Notes: generated by a model not told the origin, from the sequence alone. Shown: positions 1-9,413, numbered from the stretch's first letter. The stretch is DNA of 64,000 nt from Desulfovibrio sp. Marseille-P6017 (GCA_900604495.1 UWOR01000007.1:1-64000), one strand, 5' to 3'. Numbers and translations: made by a program.

Positions 1-230
1 GACATAATAAGACCGTCTACATATTCAGTTACAAATAAAATTAATATTAGTAAAATACTTATAGCAATTATAGGAATAAATTTTTGACTTTCACCACTTG
101 CAAATATATCAACTATAAATCCCATAATAAAATCAAATGCTATAACAGATAAAGCCGCCAAAGATATTGTAAGCACCCTTATGAAAAATAAAATCTTATA
201 TTTAAATACGTATTTCCATAATTTTTTCAT
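1..230 (-). CDS. ABC exporter, N-terminal fragment (partial)
   Basis: The gene runs off the left edge; only about 76 codons are visible. It starts at the ATG at 228-230, behind a GGGGGAG ribosome binding site. The protein begins MKKLWKYVFKYK and shows two hydrophobic segments (about residues 16-44 and 51-68), the usual opening of the transmembrane domain of a fused ABC exporter (membrane domain plus ATPase). The nucleotide-binding domain lies outside the window, so the substrate cannot be judged. A MerR-type promoter with a 19-bp spacer lies directly upstream (264-294), which suggests drug- or stress-induced expression. Seen: the hydrophobic N-terminus and promoter. Inferred: the ABC family assignment. 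Confidence 0.6.
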   Translation of the reverse strand, partial: MKKLWKYVFKYKILFFIRVLTISLAALSVIAFDFIMGFIVDIFASGESQKFIPIIAISILLILILFVTEYVDGLIM

Positions 231-263
231 TATACTCCCCCAATCTTTAAGTTATATCATTTT

Positions 264-294
264 ATTATAGTACTTTGAGTTGACTCTAAGTCAA
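264..294 (-). promoter_or_regulatory. MerR-type promoter with palindromic operator
   Basis: On the minus strand a TTGACT -35 (289-294) and a TATAAT -10 (264-269) are separated by 19 bp instead of 17. The spacer holds a near-palindrome, ACTTTGAGTTGACTCTAAGT on the plus strand (272-291). Long spacers with a central dyad are the hallmark of promoters untwisted by MerR-family activators. A close relative of this site lies at 9528-9558. No MerR gene is visible in the window. Confidence 0.7.
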
Positions 295-318
295 TATATT
301 TTTTAATTATATTAAATA

Positions 319-357
319 AAAAAGACTATAGATAATTTTACCTATAGTCTTTTTTTA
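319..357 (-). terminator. Terminator of the BMP lipoprotein gene
   Basis: An 11-bp stem (AAAGACTATAG paired with CTATAGTCTTT) is followed on the minus strand by a T-rich tract directly after the stop codon of the lipoprotein gene. Confidence 0.85.
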
Positions 358-358
358 T

Positions 359-1375
359 TTATTTTACAAGTTCATTATATTCTTCTTCTGTTTTTGGAGC
401 ATTTAGTTCTCCATTTTTAAATTTATCCATTTGTTCGTTTACAAAGTCTAATATTTCTTGTGGTACTAAATTTGAAGTAGTATCAGGTATTCCTACAGCA
501 TCTTCATTTAATCCATATACTGAACTAGTTCCACCTTCAAAGTTTCCTTCAGTTAAAGCTTTTACAGTTTCATATACCCCTGCATCAACTCTCTTTATAG
601 CTGAAGTTAAAACATTTTCTGGAGCTAAGTCACTTTGGTCTCTATCTACACCTATAGCGTATTTACCAAGTTCTCTCGCTGCTTCTATCGCTCCTGTTCC
701 AACATCTCCACCTGCTATAAATATTATATCAGCCCCATTTTTATACATTTGAGTAGCTATTGCTTTACCTTTAGCTTGGTCAGTAAATGAGTTTGCATAT
801 TGAGCTTGTATCTCAGCATCTGGATTAGAAGCTTTTACTCCTGCCATAAATCCATATTTAAAAGTATCTATAACTGAAATTTGCATTCCACCTATAAATC
901 CAACATTGTTTGTTTCACTCATTTTACCGGCTATTAAACCTGCTAAGTAAGCTGATTGCTCTGCATTAAATAATATCGACTTTACATTTGATGGTATTTC
1001 TTCATAAGTTTCATCTACTATTGCAAATTTTTGATCTGGATATGATTTAGCTGCTTCTTCTATTGTAGGAGCTAACTTCATACCTACACCTATTATTAAA
1101 TCAGTCCCTTGATCTACTAATGTTTCTACATTTTGCATGTAATCTGCATCTTGAGTAGATTCTAAGTATTTAACTTCAACACCCAATTCTTTTTCAGCTT
1201 TTTGTAATCCTTCCCAAGCTGATTGGTTAAATGATTGGTCATTTACCCCAGCAACATCAGTTATCATTGCTACTGATATTTTATCATCTTCTTCTGTGTT
1301 TGATGAACATCCTACTAATAAAGATGTTGATAATACTGCTGTTGTTGCTATTGCTAATAATTTTTTTAATTTCAT
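359..1375 (-). CDS. BMP family ABC transporter substrate-binding lipoprotein
   Basis: A 338-residue lipoprotein with signal peptide and lipobox LLVGC (lipid-anchored Cys23). The mature part is a BMP/Med domain (PnrA/TmpC type), with recognisable stretches SMITDVAGVNDQSFN-like at the start, and IFIAGGDVGTG plus IGVDRDQSD further on. The family binds nucleosides on the outer membrane face and passes them to an ABC permease. No permease or ATPase gene is adjacent on the visible side, so partners must be elsewhere. GGAGGT precedes the ATG. A long leader with an attenuator and a PyrR-like motif (1460-1614) suggests control by pyrimidine supply, so uridine or cytidine is a plausible ligand; this is inference. 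Confidence 0.88.
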   Translation of the reverse strand: MKLKKLLAIATTAVLSTSLLVGCSSNTEEDDKISVAMITDVAGVNDQSFNQSAWEGLQKAEKELGVEVKYLESTQDADYMQNVETLVDQGTDLIIGVGMKLAPTIEEAAKSYPDQKFAIVDETYEEIPSNVKSILFNAEQSAYLAGLIAGKMSETNNVGFIGGMQISVIDTFKYGFMAGVKASNPDAEIQAQYANSFTDQAKGKAIATQMYKNGADIIFIAGGDVGTGAIEAARELGKYAIGVDRDQSDLAPENVLTSAIKRVDAGVYETVKALTEGNFEGGTSSVYGLNEDAVGIPDTTSNLVPQEILDFVNEQMDKFKNGELNAPKTEEEYNELVK

Positions 1376-1459
1376 TGATTGTACCTCCGTTGTCTTAAAT
1401 AACTCTTTATGATGACACTCCGTACAATTACATATTAAGTATAAGTTTTATACTAAATT

Positions 1460-1614
1460 ATAAAAAAATCCTCTTATCAGAGGTGATAAAAGGATTATTA
1501 CACAAGTTTACTCTTCACTAAATATGTAACCATTCTTTATAGCCTCTCTGGACCAAATTAAAGTATCAAAATTATTTCTTAGAAGAGAATACTATTATTT
1601 ATGATTTATGTCAA
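1460..1614 (-). promoter_or_regulatory. Promoter and PyrR-like attenuator leader of the BMP gene
   Basis: On the minus strand, TTGACA (1609-1614) and TATTCT (1586-1591) are 17 bp apart. The leader then carries GGTCCAGAGAGGC (1542-1554), matching the UCCAGAGAGGCU motif of PyrR-binding loops in pyrimidine operons. It ends in a 13-bp terminator hairpin (1467-1496, loop 4 nt) followed by seven Ts. A segment at about 1523-1537 can pair imperfectly with the 5' arm of the terminator, giving a possible antiterminator. Alternatives such as a purine riboswitch lack the expected UUUCUACC core. Confidence 0.5.
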
Positions 1615-1775
1615 TATTTTTTAATTAAAATTTGAAAATTTATTTTATATTTATATTTTTGTCGAATATTAGTGTTGATATCACTATAATAATTAGATTA
1701 TGACGAAACAAAAAAATCCATTTCAGAAGTCATATTCATGTAATATTTAAATATATGATTTTATTAATTTTATAA

Positions 1776-3365
1776 TTATTTTTTACTTATAGGTAGTAAT
1801 ATTTCAAATACTGTTTTATAATTTTTCTTAGCATCAACAAGTCTTATAGCTCCACTATGAGCTTCTATTATTTTTTTACTCAATGCCAATCCTAATCCAG
1901 ACCCTTGTTTTGTTCGAGATTGCTCTCCTACTACAAATGGGTCAAAAATATTTTTGGCTATTGATTTTGATATTCCTACCCCATTATCTCCTATTATTAT
2001 TCTTACCTTATCATCTATTTCTTTTATATTAAATAAAATAGATACCTTATTTTTATTATGTTTAAGTGTATTAGAAACTAAATTTTCAAATACCCGTTTT
2101 AATTGAACTTTATCAATATCACAATAAATAACACTTTCTGGTATGTCCGCATTTAGTTCTACTCCACTAATATATAATTCATTATATTTTTGAGCAAGAT
2201 AAGCTCTAATATATTCACATATATCCATTTTTTCTAAAACTAATTTGTACTCTGGATGCTCCATTTTACTATATTCATGAAATGTATTAATAAGTTCATC
2301 TAAATTATCTGCCTTTTGATAAATAGTCATAAGATATTGATTCTTTTCATCTTCATTCACTAAATTATCACACACGGCTTTTGAATATCCTTTAATAACA
2401 GTTATTGGTGTCTTTAAATCATGTGATATATCAGCAAGCATTTTCTGCTTTTCTTCTTCTAGTCTTTTACTTCTTTGTTCACTTTCATATAATTTACTCG
2501 ACATATCATTGAAACTACGGAAAATATCCGCAAACTCTTTTGGTCCTTCATATTGTAGATAAGTCCTTCTAATACCATTTTTAAAATCTACAATAGCTCC
2601 ATTTAATATTTTTAATGGTTTTTTTATCTTTTTATTCATCCATAATATAAATAAAATAGCTAATATTATGTATACTACAATAAATGCGATAATAGATTCA
2701 TTTGTAGCATTACTTAATCTTTTAGCAATTGAGTCCCCAAATCTAGGTATATAGCTTATTAATGTAAAATCTTCATTATTTTTGTTCTTAAATTTATACT
2801 TTCTTACATCATATTCTTTAAACTCTTCTCCAGTAAGGTATTTAAACTCATTTTCAGTAAAAGATTTTCTATTAGTTTTTATATTTGTGTAAATTAAATT
2901 TAAGTCTTTGTCTATAATATATATTTTATCTCTATTCTCATCACTATAATAATTTATAGTTACAGAGGTATTTTTTTCATTTTTAGAATTATAGTATTCT
3001 TCTACTCTTATTTCACATTGTGGTAAATAACTTTGTATACATTCAAGTTCATCTTTTGTATATTCCTTATTTATCTTATCACCTTTACTTTTATATACAA
3101 CATTATTATCTTTATCTAAAACTTCTATATATGATCCCTTACCCATTAACTTTTCTATAGGCATTCCTCCATACTCTTCTTTAGAAACTAAGCTAGCATA
3201 ATCTACTAAATCATTTACTTTAGGCTCTCTCATAATAGCATCATATCTATAGTTAGATATTAACATTATAGTTCCTAGTAAAATAGCAATAGCCATTGTA
3301 AAAAATATATAGTTCCTAACCAGAAGAGTGAATAGACTTCCTTTTATACCCTTATTTATCTTCAA
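1776..3365 (-). CDS. Sensor histidine kinase (HAMP, HisKA, HATPase)
   Basis: 529 residues. Membrane segments at about 16-38 and 224-244 enclose a 185-residue extracytoplasmic sensor domain of no recognised type. A HAMP linker and coiled region (about 245-310) lead to the phospho-acceptor His315 in SHDLKTP. The ATPase domain shows the G1 box GDNGVGIS and G2 box GSGLGLALS. The start overlaps the end of the response regulator gene by 14 bp, so the two are translationally coupled partners. Stimulus unknown. Together with the upstream glycolipid glycosyltransferase gene the layout suggests an envelope-sensing role, which is inference. Confidence 0.9.
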   Translation of the reverse strand: MKINKGIKGSLFTLLVRNYIFFTMAIAILLGTIMLISNYRYDAIMREPKVNDLVDYASLVSKEEYGGMPIEKLMGKGSYIEVLDKDNNVVYKSKGDKINKEYTKDELECIQSYLPQCEIRVEEYYNSKNEKNTSVTINYYSDENRDKIYIIDKDLNLIYTNIKTNRKSFTENEFKYLTGEEFKEYDVRKYKFKNKNNEDFTLISYIPRFGDSIAKRLSNATNESIIAFIVVYIILAILFILWMNKKIKKPLKILNGAIVDFKNGIRRTYLQYEGPKEFADIFRSFNDMSSKLYESEQRSKRLEEEKQKMLADISHDLKTPITVIKGYSKAVCDNLVNEDEKNQYLMTIYQKADNLDELINTFHEYSKMEHPEYKLVLEKMDICEYIRAYLAQKYNELYISGVELNADIPESVIYCDIDKVQLKRVFENLVSNTLKHNKNKVSILFNIKEIDDKVRIIIGDNGVGISKSIAKNIFDPFVVGEQSRTKQGSGLGLALSKKIIEAHSGAIRLVDAKKNYKTVFEILLPISKK

Positions 3366-4053
3366 TTTTATAACCTATTCCCCTTACAGTTTTTATATAT
3401 TCAGGATTTTTAGAATCATCTTCTACTTTTTCACGAAGTCTAGAAATATGAACCATCATTGTATTATCATCATTAGAAAAATATTCTCCATTTATATCTT
3501 CATAAATTTGTACTTTTGTATATACTCTTCCTGGTGTTTTCATAAGCAACAATAATATTTTATATTCTGTTGGCGTAACAGTTATTTCTTGTCCTCTTTT
3601 AAACAGTGCTAATTTTTGTCTATCTAATACTAAGTCACCTACTACTAATTTACTACTTTCATCACTATATTTGCTTGGATTATTCAAATGATAAAACCTA
3701 CGCAAATTAGAATTCACCCTAGCCACTATTTCTAACGGATTGAAAGGCTTTGTAATGTAATCATCTGCACCTAAATTGAGCCCTAATATTTTATCACTAT
3801 CTTCATTTTTTGCAGATAAAATAATTATTGGTACATTATACTTTTCTCTTACTCTCTTTGTAAGCTCATATCCATCCATTTTAGGCATCATTATATCCAT
3901 AACTACTAAGTCTATTTTTATATTTTCTACTATTTTTAATGCTTCAATGCCGTTATTTGCTGAATATACATTATAACCATCATTTTCTAAATATATTTTT
4001 AATAATTTTATTATATCTATATCATCTTCTACTACAAGTATATTATAACTCAT
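3352..4053 (-). CDS. OmpR-family response regulator
   Basis: 233 residues from the ATG at 4051-4053, which has a GGAGG site 7-8 bases upstream; an in-frame ATG further upstream lacks one. The receiver domain has the acidic pair EDD, phospho-acceptor Asp53 in VMDIMMP and the conserved Lys in ITKPF. The C-terminal winged helix ends with VRGIGYKIE, typical of OmpR/PhoB regulators. It overlaps the downstream kinase gene and lies 56 bp after the glycosyltransferase gene on the same strand, so the three may be co-transcribed. Confidence 0.93.
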   Translation of the reverse strand: MSYNILVVEDDIDIIKLLKIYLENDGYNVYSANNGIEALKIVENIKIDLVVMDIMMPKMDGYELTKRVREKYNVPIIILSAKNEDSDKILGLNLGADDYITKPFNPLEIVARVNSNLRRFYHLNNPSKYSDESSKLVVGDLVLDRQKLALFKRGQEITVTPTEYKILLLLMKTPGRVYTKVQIYEDINGEYFSNDDNTMMVHISRLREKVEDDSKNPEYIKTVRGIGYKIEDK

Positions 4054-4109
4054 GATTATTTTCCTCCATATTTTCTTATTTCTCATTATACTCTTTTATT
4101 GTTTTAAAT

Positions 4110-5225
4110 TTATATTCCCGAAATTTTTATATAACTATTACTTACATTATAATAGCATAAATTTAAGCTCTTATTATAATAAGCTAATGGAGACGAATTA
4201 TCCAAGTTTTCTCTTATATTTTTTATATTTTTTTTCATATCATCTAATAAAATATCATTTTCTAATAAAAATGTTAAATCTTCATATATATCTGTTCCTC
4301 TTGTCCATATTACTTTTCCTATTCTATGCTCTTGAATAAATTTTGCATTTCCAATTTCTTGACATAAAAAAGGTCTTATAACATATAGTGGCGTAGTAGA
4401 ATGTATTGCTTCAAATAATGTAATTCCACCAGACTTTGTAATAAGTAAGTCTGCTTTTTTCATATAATCATAAACATTATCACAGTATCCTAATACATTT
4501 ATATTTGGATAACTTTCTTTAATTTGTTTTATTAACCTTTTATTTTTACCAGCAATAAAAGTAATATTTATATTCTCTATATTTGATAAATAATCTAATA
4601 TTTTATCCCCTTGAGGTATTAGGCCTAATCCCCCTCCCATTATTAGTATTTCTTTATTATTTTTTCTTATTTCGGTAATCGCTTGGTCTTTAAAATCATG
4701 TTTTACAGGTATACCACATACTATTATTTTTTCTTTTCCTACACCTTTTTTAATCAATGATTCTTTGGTTTGTTTACTACCTACAAAATACATATCTGTA
4801 TTTTCACAAATCCATTCTTCGTTTACATCTATATCTGTTATATAAGTAAATAAAGGAATATTCTTATTTTTTATTTTTTTATATGCAGATACATATTGAC
4901 TACAAATTGGAAAAGTTGATATTATCATATCTATGTTTTTATCATTTAATAAAATATCTATTTTTTTTGCTACTAATGCCTTAATAGGCGTACTAGGATT
5001 TCTTGATGCTATTATATTAAAATAATTATACATTAATAAAAATTTACTTACTACGAAATTAAATACTCTATATATTATTTTACTTATTTTAGGAAATATA
5101 TAATCTACTACATCTATTATCTCTATATTTGCATATGGCTCATCTAAAAGTATTTCCTCTTTTATAGCTTGAGCTGCGGAATAGTGTCCCATGCCAAATG
5201 CACCTGTCAATATCAAAATTTTCAT
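4110..5225 (-). CDS. Glycolipid glycosyltransferase (MGDG synthase/UgtP-like, GT28)
   Basis: 371 residues from the ATG at 5223-5225, chosen because AGAGG sits at the right spacing; an earlier in-frame ATG overlaps that site. The N-terminus GAFGMGHYSAAQAI is the MGDG-synthase N-domain signature, followed by FPICSQYVSAYKK. The C-terminal half has the GT28 nucleotide-sugar fold with GGGLGLIPQGDK and KSGGITLFEA. Relatives transfer sugar from a UDP donor to diacylglycerol or make peptidoglycan lipid II (MurG); the N-terminal signature favours glycolipid synthesis at the inner membrane face. The linked two-component system may control membrane lipid composition. Confidence 0.82.
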   Translation of the reverse strand: MKILILTGAFGMGHYSAAQAIKEEILLDEPYANIEIIDVVDYIFPKISKIIYRVFNFVVSKFLLMYNYFNIIASRNPSTPIKALVAKKIDILLNDKNIDMIISTFPICSQYVSAYKKIKNKNIPLFTYITDIDVNEEWICENTDMYFVGSKQTKESLIKKGVGKEKIIVCGIPVKHDFKDQAITEIRKNNKEILIMGGGLGLIPQGDKILDYLSNIENINITFIAGKNKRLIKQIKESYPNINVLGYCDNVYDYMKKADLLITKSGGITLFEAIHSTTPLYVIRPFLCQEIGNAKFIQEHRIGKVIWTRGTDIYEDLTFLLENDILLDDMKKNIKNIRENLDNSSPLAYYNKSLNLCYYNVSNSYIKISGI

Positions 5226-5337
5226 AATAAAATTACCTCTCATATTTTTTATTAATATTATTATAAAATATGATTCTTACACTATCCTTTAAAGATTCTT
5301 ACAAATTCTTAATATTCACCTTACAATTTTTAAAATA

Positions 5338-5371
5338 AAAAATCACCCTATAAATTATATAGGTGATTTTT
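5338..5371 (-). terminator. Terminator overlapping the end of ogt
   Basis: Stem AAAATCACC..TATA with a one-base bulge, loop about 5 nt, followed on the minus strand by a T/A tract. It overlaps the last codons of the gene at 5355. Confidence 0.75.
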
Positions 5372-5837
5372 GTATTTTTTCTAACCTAATTAAATACTCT
5401 TTTATTCTAATTCCTTCTTTAGAACTACCTAAGTATCCACCAATACTTCCATCTGATTTAATTACTCTATGACATGGTATAAATATTGGTATTGGATTTT
5501 TAGCATTTGCATTTCCAACAGCACGTGATGCATTCTTGTTTCCAACTTTTATTGCTAGTTCTTTATATGTTAATTTGTGCCCATATTTAATAGTTTTTAA
5601 ATTATTCCAAACATTTACTTGAAATTTACTTCCTTTAATACTTAAGTCTAAGTCAAAATCTTTTCTTTTTCCCTGGAAATATTCATTTAGCTGCTTACTT
5701 GCTTCTTTCAATGTATAAGTTTCTTTTAATTCAAAATTATCATCAACTTTGTAAAAATCTAAATTTGTTATTTTACTGTTTTCTTCTCTTATTATAATTC
5801 TACCTATTACTGTATCATAATACCAACCATATACCAT
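5355..5837 (-). CDS. ogt: Methylated-DNA--protein-cysteine S-methyltransferase
   Basis: 160 residues, the usual size for a single-domain Ogt. The suicide acceptor Cys122 is in IPCHRVI, and the preceding ASRAVGNANAKNPIPI forms the DNA-binding and active-site region (arginine finger in SRAVG). The enzyme removes alkyl groups from O6-alkylguanine by irreversible transfer to the cysteine. The ATG follows AGGGTG. Single gene with its own terminator. Confidence 0.95.
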   Translation of the reverse strand: MVYGWYYDTVIGRIIIREENSKITNLDFYKVDDNFELKETYTLKEASKQLNEYFQGKRKDFDLDLSIKGSKFQVNVWNNLKTIKYGHKLTYKELAIKVGNKNASRAVGNANAKNPIPIFIPCHRVIKSDGSIGGYLGSSKEGIRIKEYLIRLEKIQKSPI

Positions 5838-5930
5838 TCAACTTCACCCTAAATCTCTAAATTACTTATATTTTATTTGTTAATTTTATTATTATTACTA
5901 ACAAATTACAAGGCCTAAAAAAGTTTACTT

Positions 5931-5983
5931 AAAATAAGTAGAAATGGAGAGAATATGAGATTCTCTCCATTTCTACTTATTTT
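5931..5983 (-). terminator. Very strong terminator (24-bp perfect stem)
   Basis: A perfect 24-bp inverted repeat (5931-5954 and 5960-5983) with a 5-nt loop ATGAG, ending at the stop codon of the PIG-L gene. The outer arms are A/T-rich so that the minus-strand transcript ends in a U-rich arm. It may also stop plus-strand readthrough. Confidence 0.85.
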
Positions 5984-6764
5984 AAATATTAGCTGTATGA
6001 AGTATTGAACTGTAATTTATGATTAATCTATCAAATGATTTATGATCTGACTTATATCCAATACCATCTCTTTTTTCATCCTCATTTACTAACTTGTATT
6101 CTTCGCATGCTTTTTTTATCTTTTCTTTATCTTTTAAAGATATTGTCTTATAAATTATTTTTTCTTCTTTTGGTATATATTTTTCATATTCTGGTTTAAC
6201 AAAGTACCTTACATCTTTTATCATCCCTGCATTATATAAAGATTGAATAACAGATCCATTTTTTAAATGTTGTAAATGCCAATCTAATTTATAAGTATGT
6301 GCTATATGAGTAACACTTTTTAATTCTTTTTCAAATTTTAAAGCTACCTGCTCCATTAAGTCAAAGCTAGTAGATCCTGTATTATTTATTCTAGGTAGTA
6401 ATACTACATTTTCACGTTTTATCCCTAATTGATTTACAGCTGAAAGAAATTCTCTTTCTCTATATTCGTATTTATCTATATTACTCATATTTTCAAAGAG
6501 TTTTTCATTGTTAAATACCTTTATTCCTGTTCCATAAGATACCTGAACTATATAAACATGATCAGCACCTACTTCATTTATGGCTTCAATTATTGCACTT
6601 GATGCCCATAAAGTTTCATCATCTTGATGCTGAGCATAAAATACTACATTTTCTTTAAATTTTATATCTGCATAACTTTCTTCATCACTAAATCCTAATA
6701 TAGAAATACTTGAAACTAATATTATACTTATACATATTATTAACTTAAAAATATTTTTCTTCAT
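5982..6764 (-). CDS. Secreted PIG-L/LmbE-family deacetylase
   Basis: 260 residues. An uncleaved or cleaved signal segment (about residues 4-24) exports the protein. The zinc-binding motif appears as AQHQDDE (residues 44-50) rather than the common AHPDDE, and a downstream HTYKLDWHLQH stretch supplies the remaining histidine. Family members remove acetyl groups from N-acetylglucosaminyl compounds. Export suggests action on cell-wall or environmental glycans; the substrate is unknown. It is monocistronic, followed by an unusually long terminator hairpin. Confidence 0.8.
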   Translation of the reverse strand: MKKNIFKLIICISIILVSSISILGFSDEESYADIKFKENVVFYAQHQDDETLWASSAIIEAINEVGADHVYIVQVSYGTGIKVFNNEKLFENMSNIDKYEYREREFLSAVNQLGIKRENVVLLPRINNTGSTSFDLMEQVALKFEKELKSVTHIAHTYKLDWHLQHLKNGSVIQSLYNAGMIKDVRYFVKPEYEKYIPKEEKIIYKTISLKDKEKIKKACEEYKLVNEDEKRDGIGYKSDHKSFDRLIINYSSILHTANI

Positions 6765-6860
6765 TATGACTATCTCCCCGTTACAAAAATATTAAATTTA
6801 AGCTAATTATACATAATAAATATTACTATATCCTTAACATAATATTACAATTTATTAATA

Positions 6861-8417
6861 TTATATTAAAAAAATCTCAGATCCAGGACCTAGTGGTAAT
6901 TCAAAGATATACCAAACTATAAATAATGTTGTCCATCCAACTAAAAAACCTATTGAGTACGGTGCCATAGTAGTTATTAATGTTCCAATACCAACTTTCT
7001 TATCATATTTTTGGCAAAATGCAACTATCAAAGCAAAGAACGGCATAAGTGGTGCGATTACATTTGTACATGAATCACCAATTCTATAAACAACTTGTGT
7101 TAACTCTGGTGATAATCCAATTCTCATAAACATTGGTACAAATATAGGTGCCATAAGTACCCATTTAGCTGAATCAACTGCTATAAATATATTTATTATA
7201 GATGTTAATATTATAAAACATATTATAAGAGGTAGTCCTACAAACCCTGTACTTTCTAAAAATCTGGCTCCGCTTACTAATATAATAGTTCCTATATTTG
7301 AATAATCAAAATATTTTACAAACTGAGCTGCAAAGAATATAAGTACTAAAAAGCTACTTATTCCTCCTATTCCTTTTACCATTAGTTCTATAATATCTTT
7401 ATCATTTTTTATAGTTCCTGATCCTATTCCATAAAATATTCCTGGAACTAAAAAGACTCCGCCCATTATAGGTATTATACTACTCATAAATGGAGATGTT
7501 AGTATCCCTCCAGTCTCTGGATTTCTTAATATACCATTTTTAGGTACTATTAGCGCTAAAATTATAAAAATATATATTAGTAATGAAATAATACCAAACT
7601 TCATACCTCTTTTTTCTTCTTTAGATATATCTTCTACTATATATCTTTCTTCACACTCATACTCTCCAAGCCTTGGTTCTACTACTTTTTCTGTTATATA
7701 CGTAGCAATAATTGTTATTACAAACGTTGATGCTACCATAAAGTACCAATTTGAAGTCGGTTGTACAAAATAATTTGGATCCAGAATACGAGCTGCTTCT
7801 GTAGATATTCCTGCAAACATTGGGTCGTTACTTCCTATTAGTAAATTAGCACTCCATCCTCCAGAAACACCTGCAAATGCTGCGGCTAATCCAGCAATTG
7901 GATGTCTTTTAAAACTCATAAATATTATTGCACCTAATGGGACTAGAACTACATATCCTGTTGATGATGCCACATTTGACATAATACCAAGTAATACAAC
8001 CATTGATGTAACAAACCTTTTTGGAGTTACTTTTGCAATTTTTCTTAAACCTGCTTATAAAAATCCTGTTCCTTCTGCTACTCCTACACATAAAATTATT
8101 GTAAATACTGCTCCTAATGGATAAAAACTAGTAAAATTGCTTATAACATTTGTAAATATAAATCTTATACCATCTGCTGATAACAAACTTTGAGCTGTTA
8201 CAGTATTTTGAACTATTGCTTCTGTTGTAGTATCTACTGCCTCATATGTAACATTTGTACCCATGCCCCCCATTATTGCTGATAATATAACTATAGATAC
8301 ACTTAAAATTATAAATAATGTTGCTGGATGAGGTAATAAATTACCTATCATTTCAACATAATCTAGTACTCTTAATAATTTACTTTTTTCTTTTTTTAAT
8401 TGAATATTTTTATCCAT
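6861..8417 (-). pseudogene. abgT: AbgT-family transporter interrupted by an in-frame TAA
   Basis: A full-length AbgT (p-aminobenzoyl-glutamate transporter) reading frame of about 518 codons, broken by one TAA at 8055-8057. Upstream it encodes residues 1-120 ending GVAEGTGFL, and downstream AGLRKIAKVTPKRF and the rest, both in the same frame. Family members usually have a serine (TCA) near this point, so a single C-to-A change explains the stop. The downstream piece has no ribosome binding site of its own, so a functional transporter is unlikely unless the stop is read through or is a sequencing error. Substrates in the family are aminobenzoyl-glutamate and related dipeptides or drugs. Confidence 0.85.
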
Positions 8418-8497
8418 ACTTTGCTATCCCCCTAACTTTCTGTATTTTATCTCATCTAATAACAGGTTCTCGTTAATTATATATTCTCCTCTTAAAA

Positions 8498-8533
8498 TAA
8501 AAAACTAGACGAAAATTTTCATCTAGCTTTTAT
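8498..8533 (-). terminator. Terminator of the DUF362 gene
   Basis: A 16-bp stem with G-U pairs (AAAAGCTAGATGAAAA against TTTTCGTCTAGTTTTT) directly after the stop at 8535, followed by Ts on the minus strand. Confidence 0.8.
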
Positions 8534-8534
8534 A

Positions 8535-9413
8535 TTAGTCAATATTTATCAATTCATATTCTCTAAAGCCAAGACCTAAGCTTTCAGCTGATATTACAGT
8601 ATGAATACCATTTCTAGATTCCATTCTTTCAATTAGATATGATTTACCTGGATCTTTAGATTGATATACTAAATCTACTGAAGCTTGATCTAAGGCTACT
8701 GGATCGGTTGATGCTAAAATACCTATATCAGCCATTTTAGGCTCATCTGGATTAGCATCACAGTCACAATCTACAGATAGTTTATTTGCTACATTTATAT
8801 ATACAATATTTTCTCTTCCCATAAAATCCATAACTGATTTATCCGCATCAGCCATTGATTCTAAGAAAGAATCATGGTCAGCAGTAAACATATCCTCAAA
8901 ATTTCCACCTTCTCCAGATGTGTGTATGTGTAATTTTCCTCTAGAAGATCCTAGTCCTATAGACATATTTTTTAGTGCTCCACCAAACCCTCCCATTGCA
9001 TGACCTTTAAAATGAGAAAGTATAAGCATTGAATCATAATTTTGCAAATGATTACCAACATAGTTCTCTCTCAAATTCTTACCACATTTTACTAAAATAG
9101 TCATATCACCATCTTCATCTAATATATCACATGGTGATATAGCTTTAAATCCATGCTTTTCTATAGTTTCCCAATGTACATTACTTTCATTTCTTCCACC
9201 AGGGTAAGCAGTATTGCATTCAACTATTGTTCCATTTAATTTATTAACAAGATCTTTAATTAAATTAGGTTCTAAGAAATTATGTCCACCAGGCTCTCCT
9301 GTAGAAATTTTAACAGCTACTTTTCCTTTTAGAGTTACTCCCATAGCCTTATATATTTCAATTAAACTATTTGATGTTATTTCTTTAGTAAAATATACTT
9401 TAGATTTTACCAT
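8535..9413 (-). CDS. DUF362 domain-containing protein
   Basis: 292 residues. It has the DUF362 core: VAVKISTGEPGG, an HFKGHAMGGFGGALKNMSIGLGS centre, and STDPVALDQASVDLV near the end. The enzymatic activity of the family is not established; some members carry 4Fe-4S ferredoxin domains, but none is visible here. The gene is monocistronic, with a terminator after it and a MerR-type promoter 110-145 bp upstream (9528-9558) like that of the partial ABC exporter, so it may belong to the same stress regulon. Confidence 0.85.
   Translation of the reverse strand: MVKSKVYFTKEITSNSLIEIYKAMGVTLKGKVAVKISTGEPGGHNFLEPNLIKDLVNKLNGTIVECNTAYPGGRNESNVHWETIEKHGFKAISPCDILDEDGDMTILVKCGKNLRENYVGNHLQNYDSMLILSHFKGHAMGGFGGALKNMSIGLGSSRGKLHIHTSGEGGNFEDMFTADHDSFLESMADADKSVMDFMGRENIVYINVANKLSVDCDCDANPDEPKMADIGILASTDPVALDQASVDLVYQSKDPGKSYLIERMESRNGIHTVISAESLGLGFREYELINID

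Noticed and set aside
1460..1620. Purine riboswitch upstream of the BMP lipoprotein
   Set aside because: BMP genes often have one, but the J2/3 UUUCUACC core and kissing loops are absent; the PyrR-like motif fits better.
3328..4339. Several plus-strand open frames opposite the first two-component system
   Set aside because: They are antisense shadows of AT-rich genes, with Phe/Ile/Tyr-rich low-complexity products and no initiation signals.
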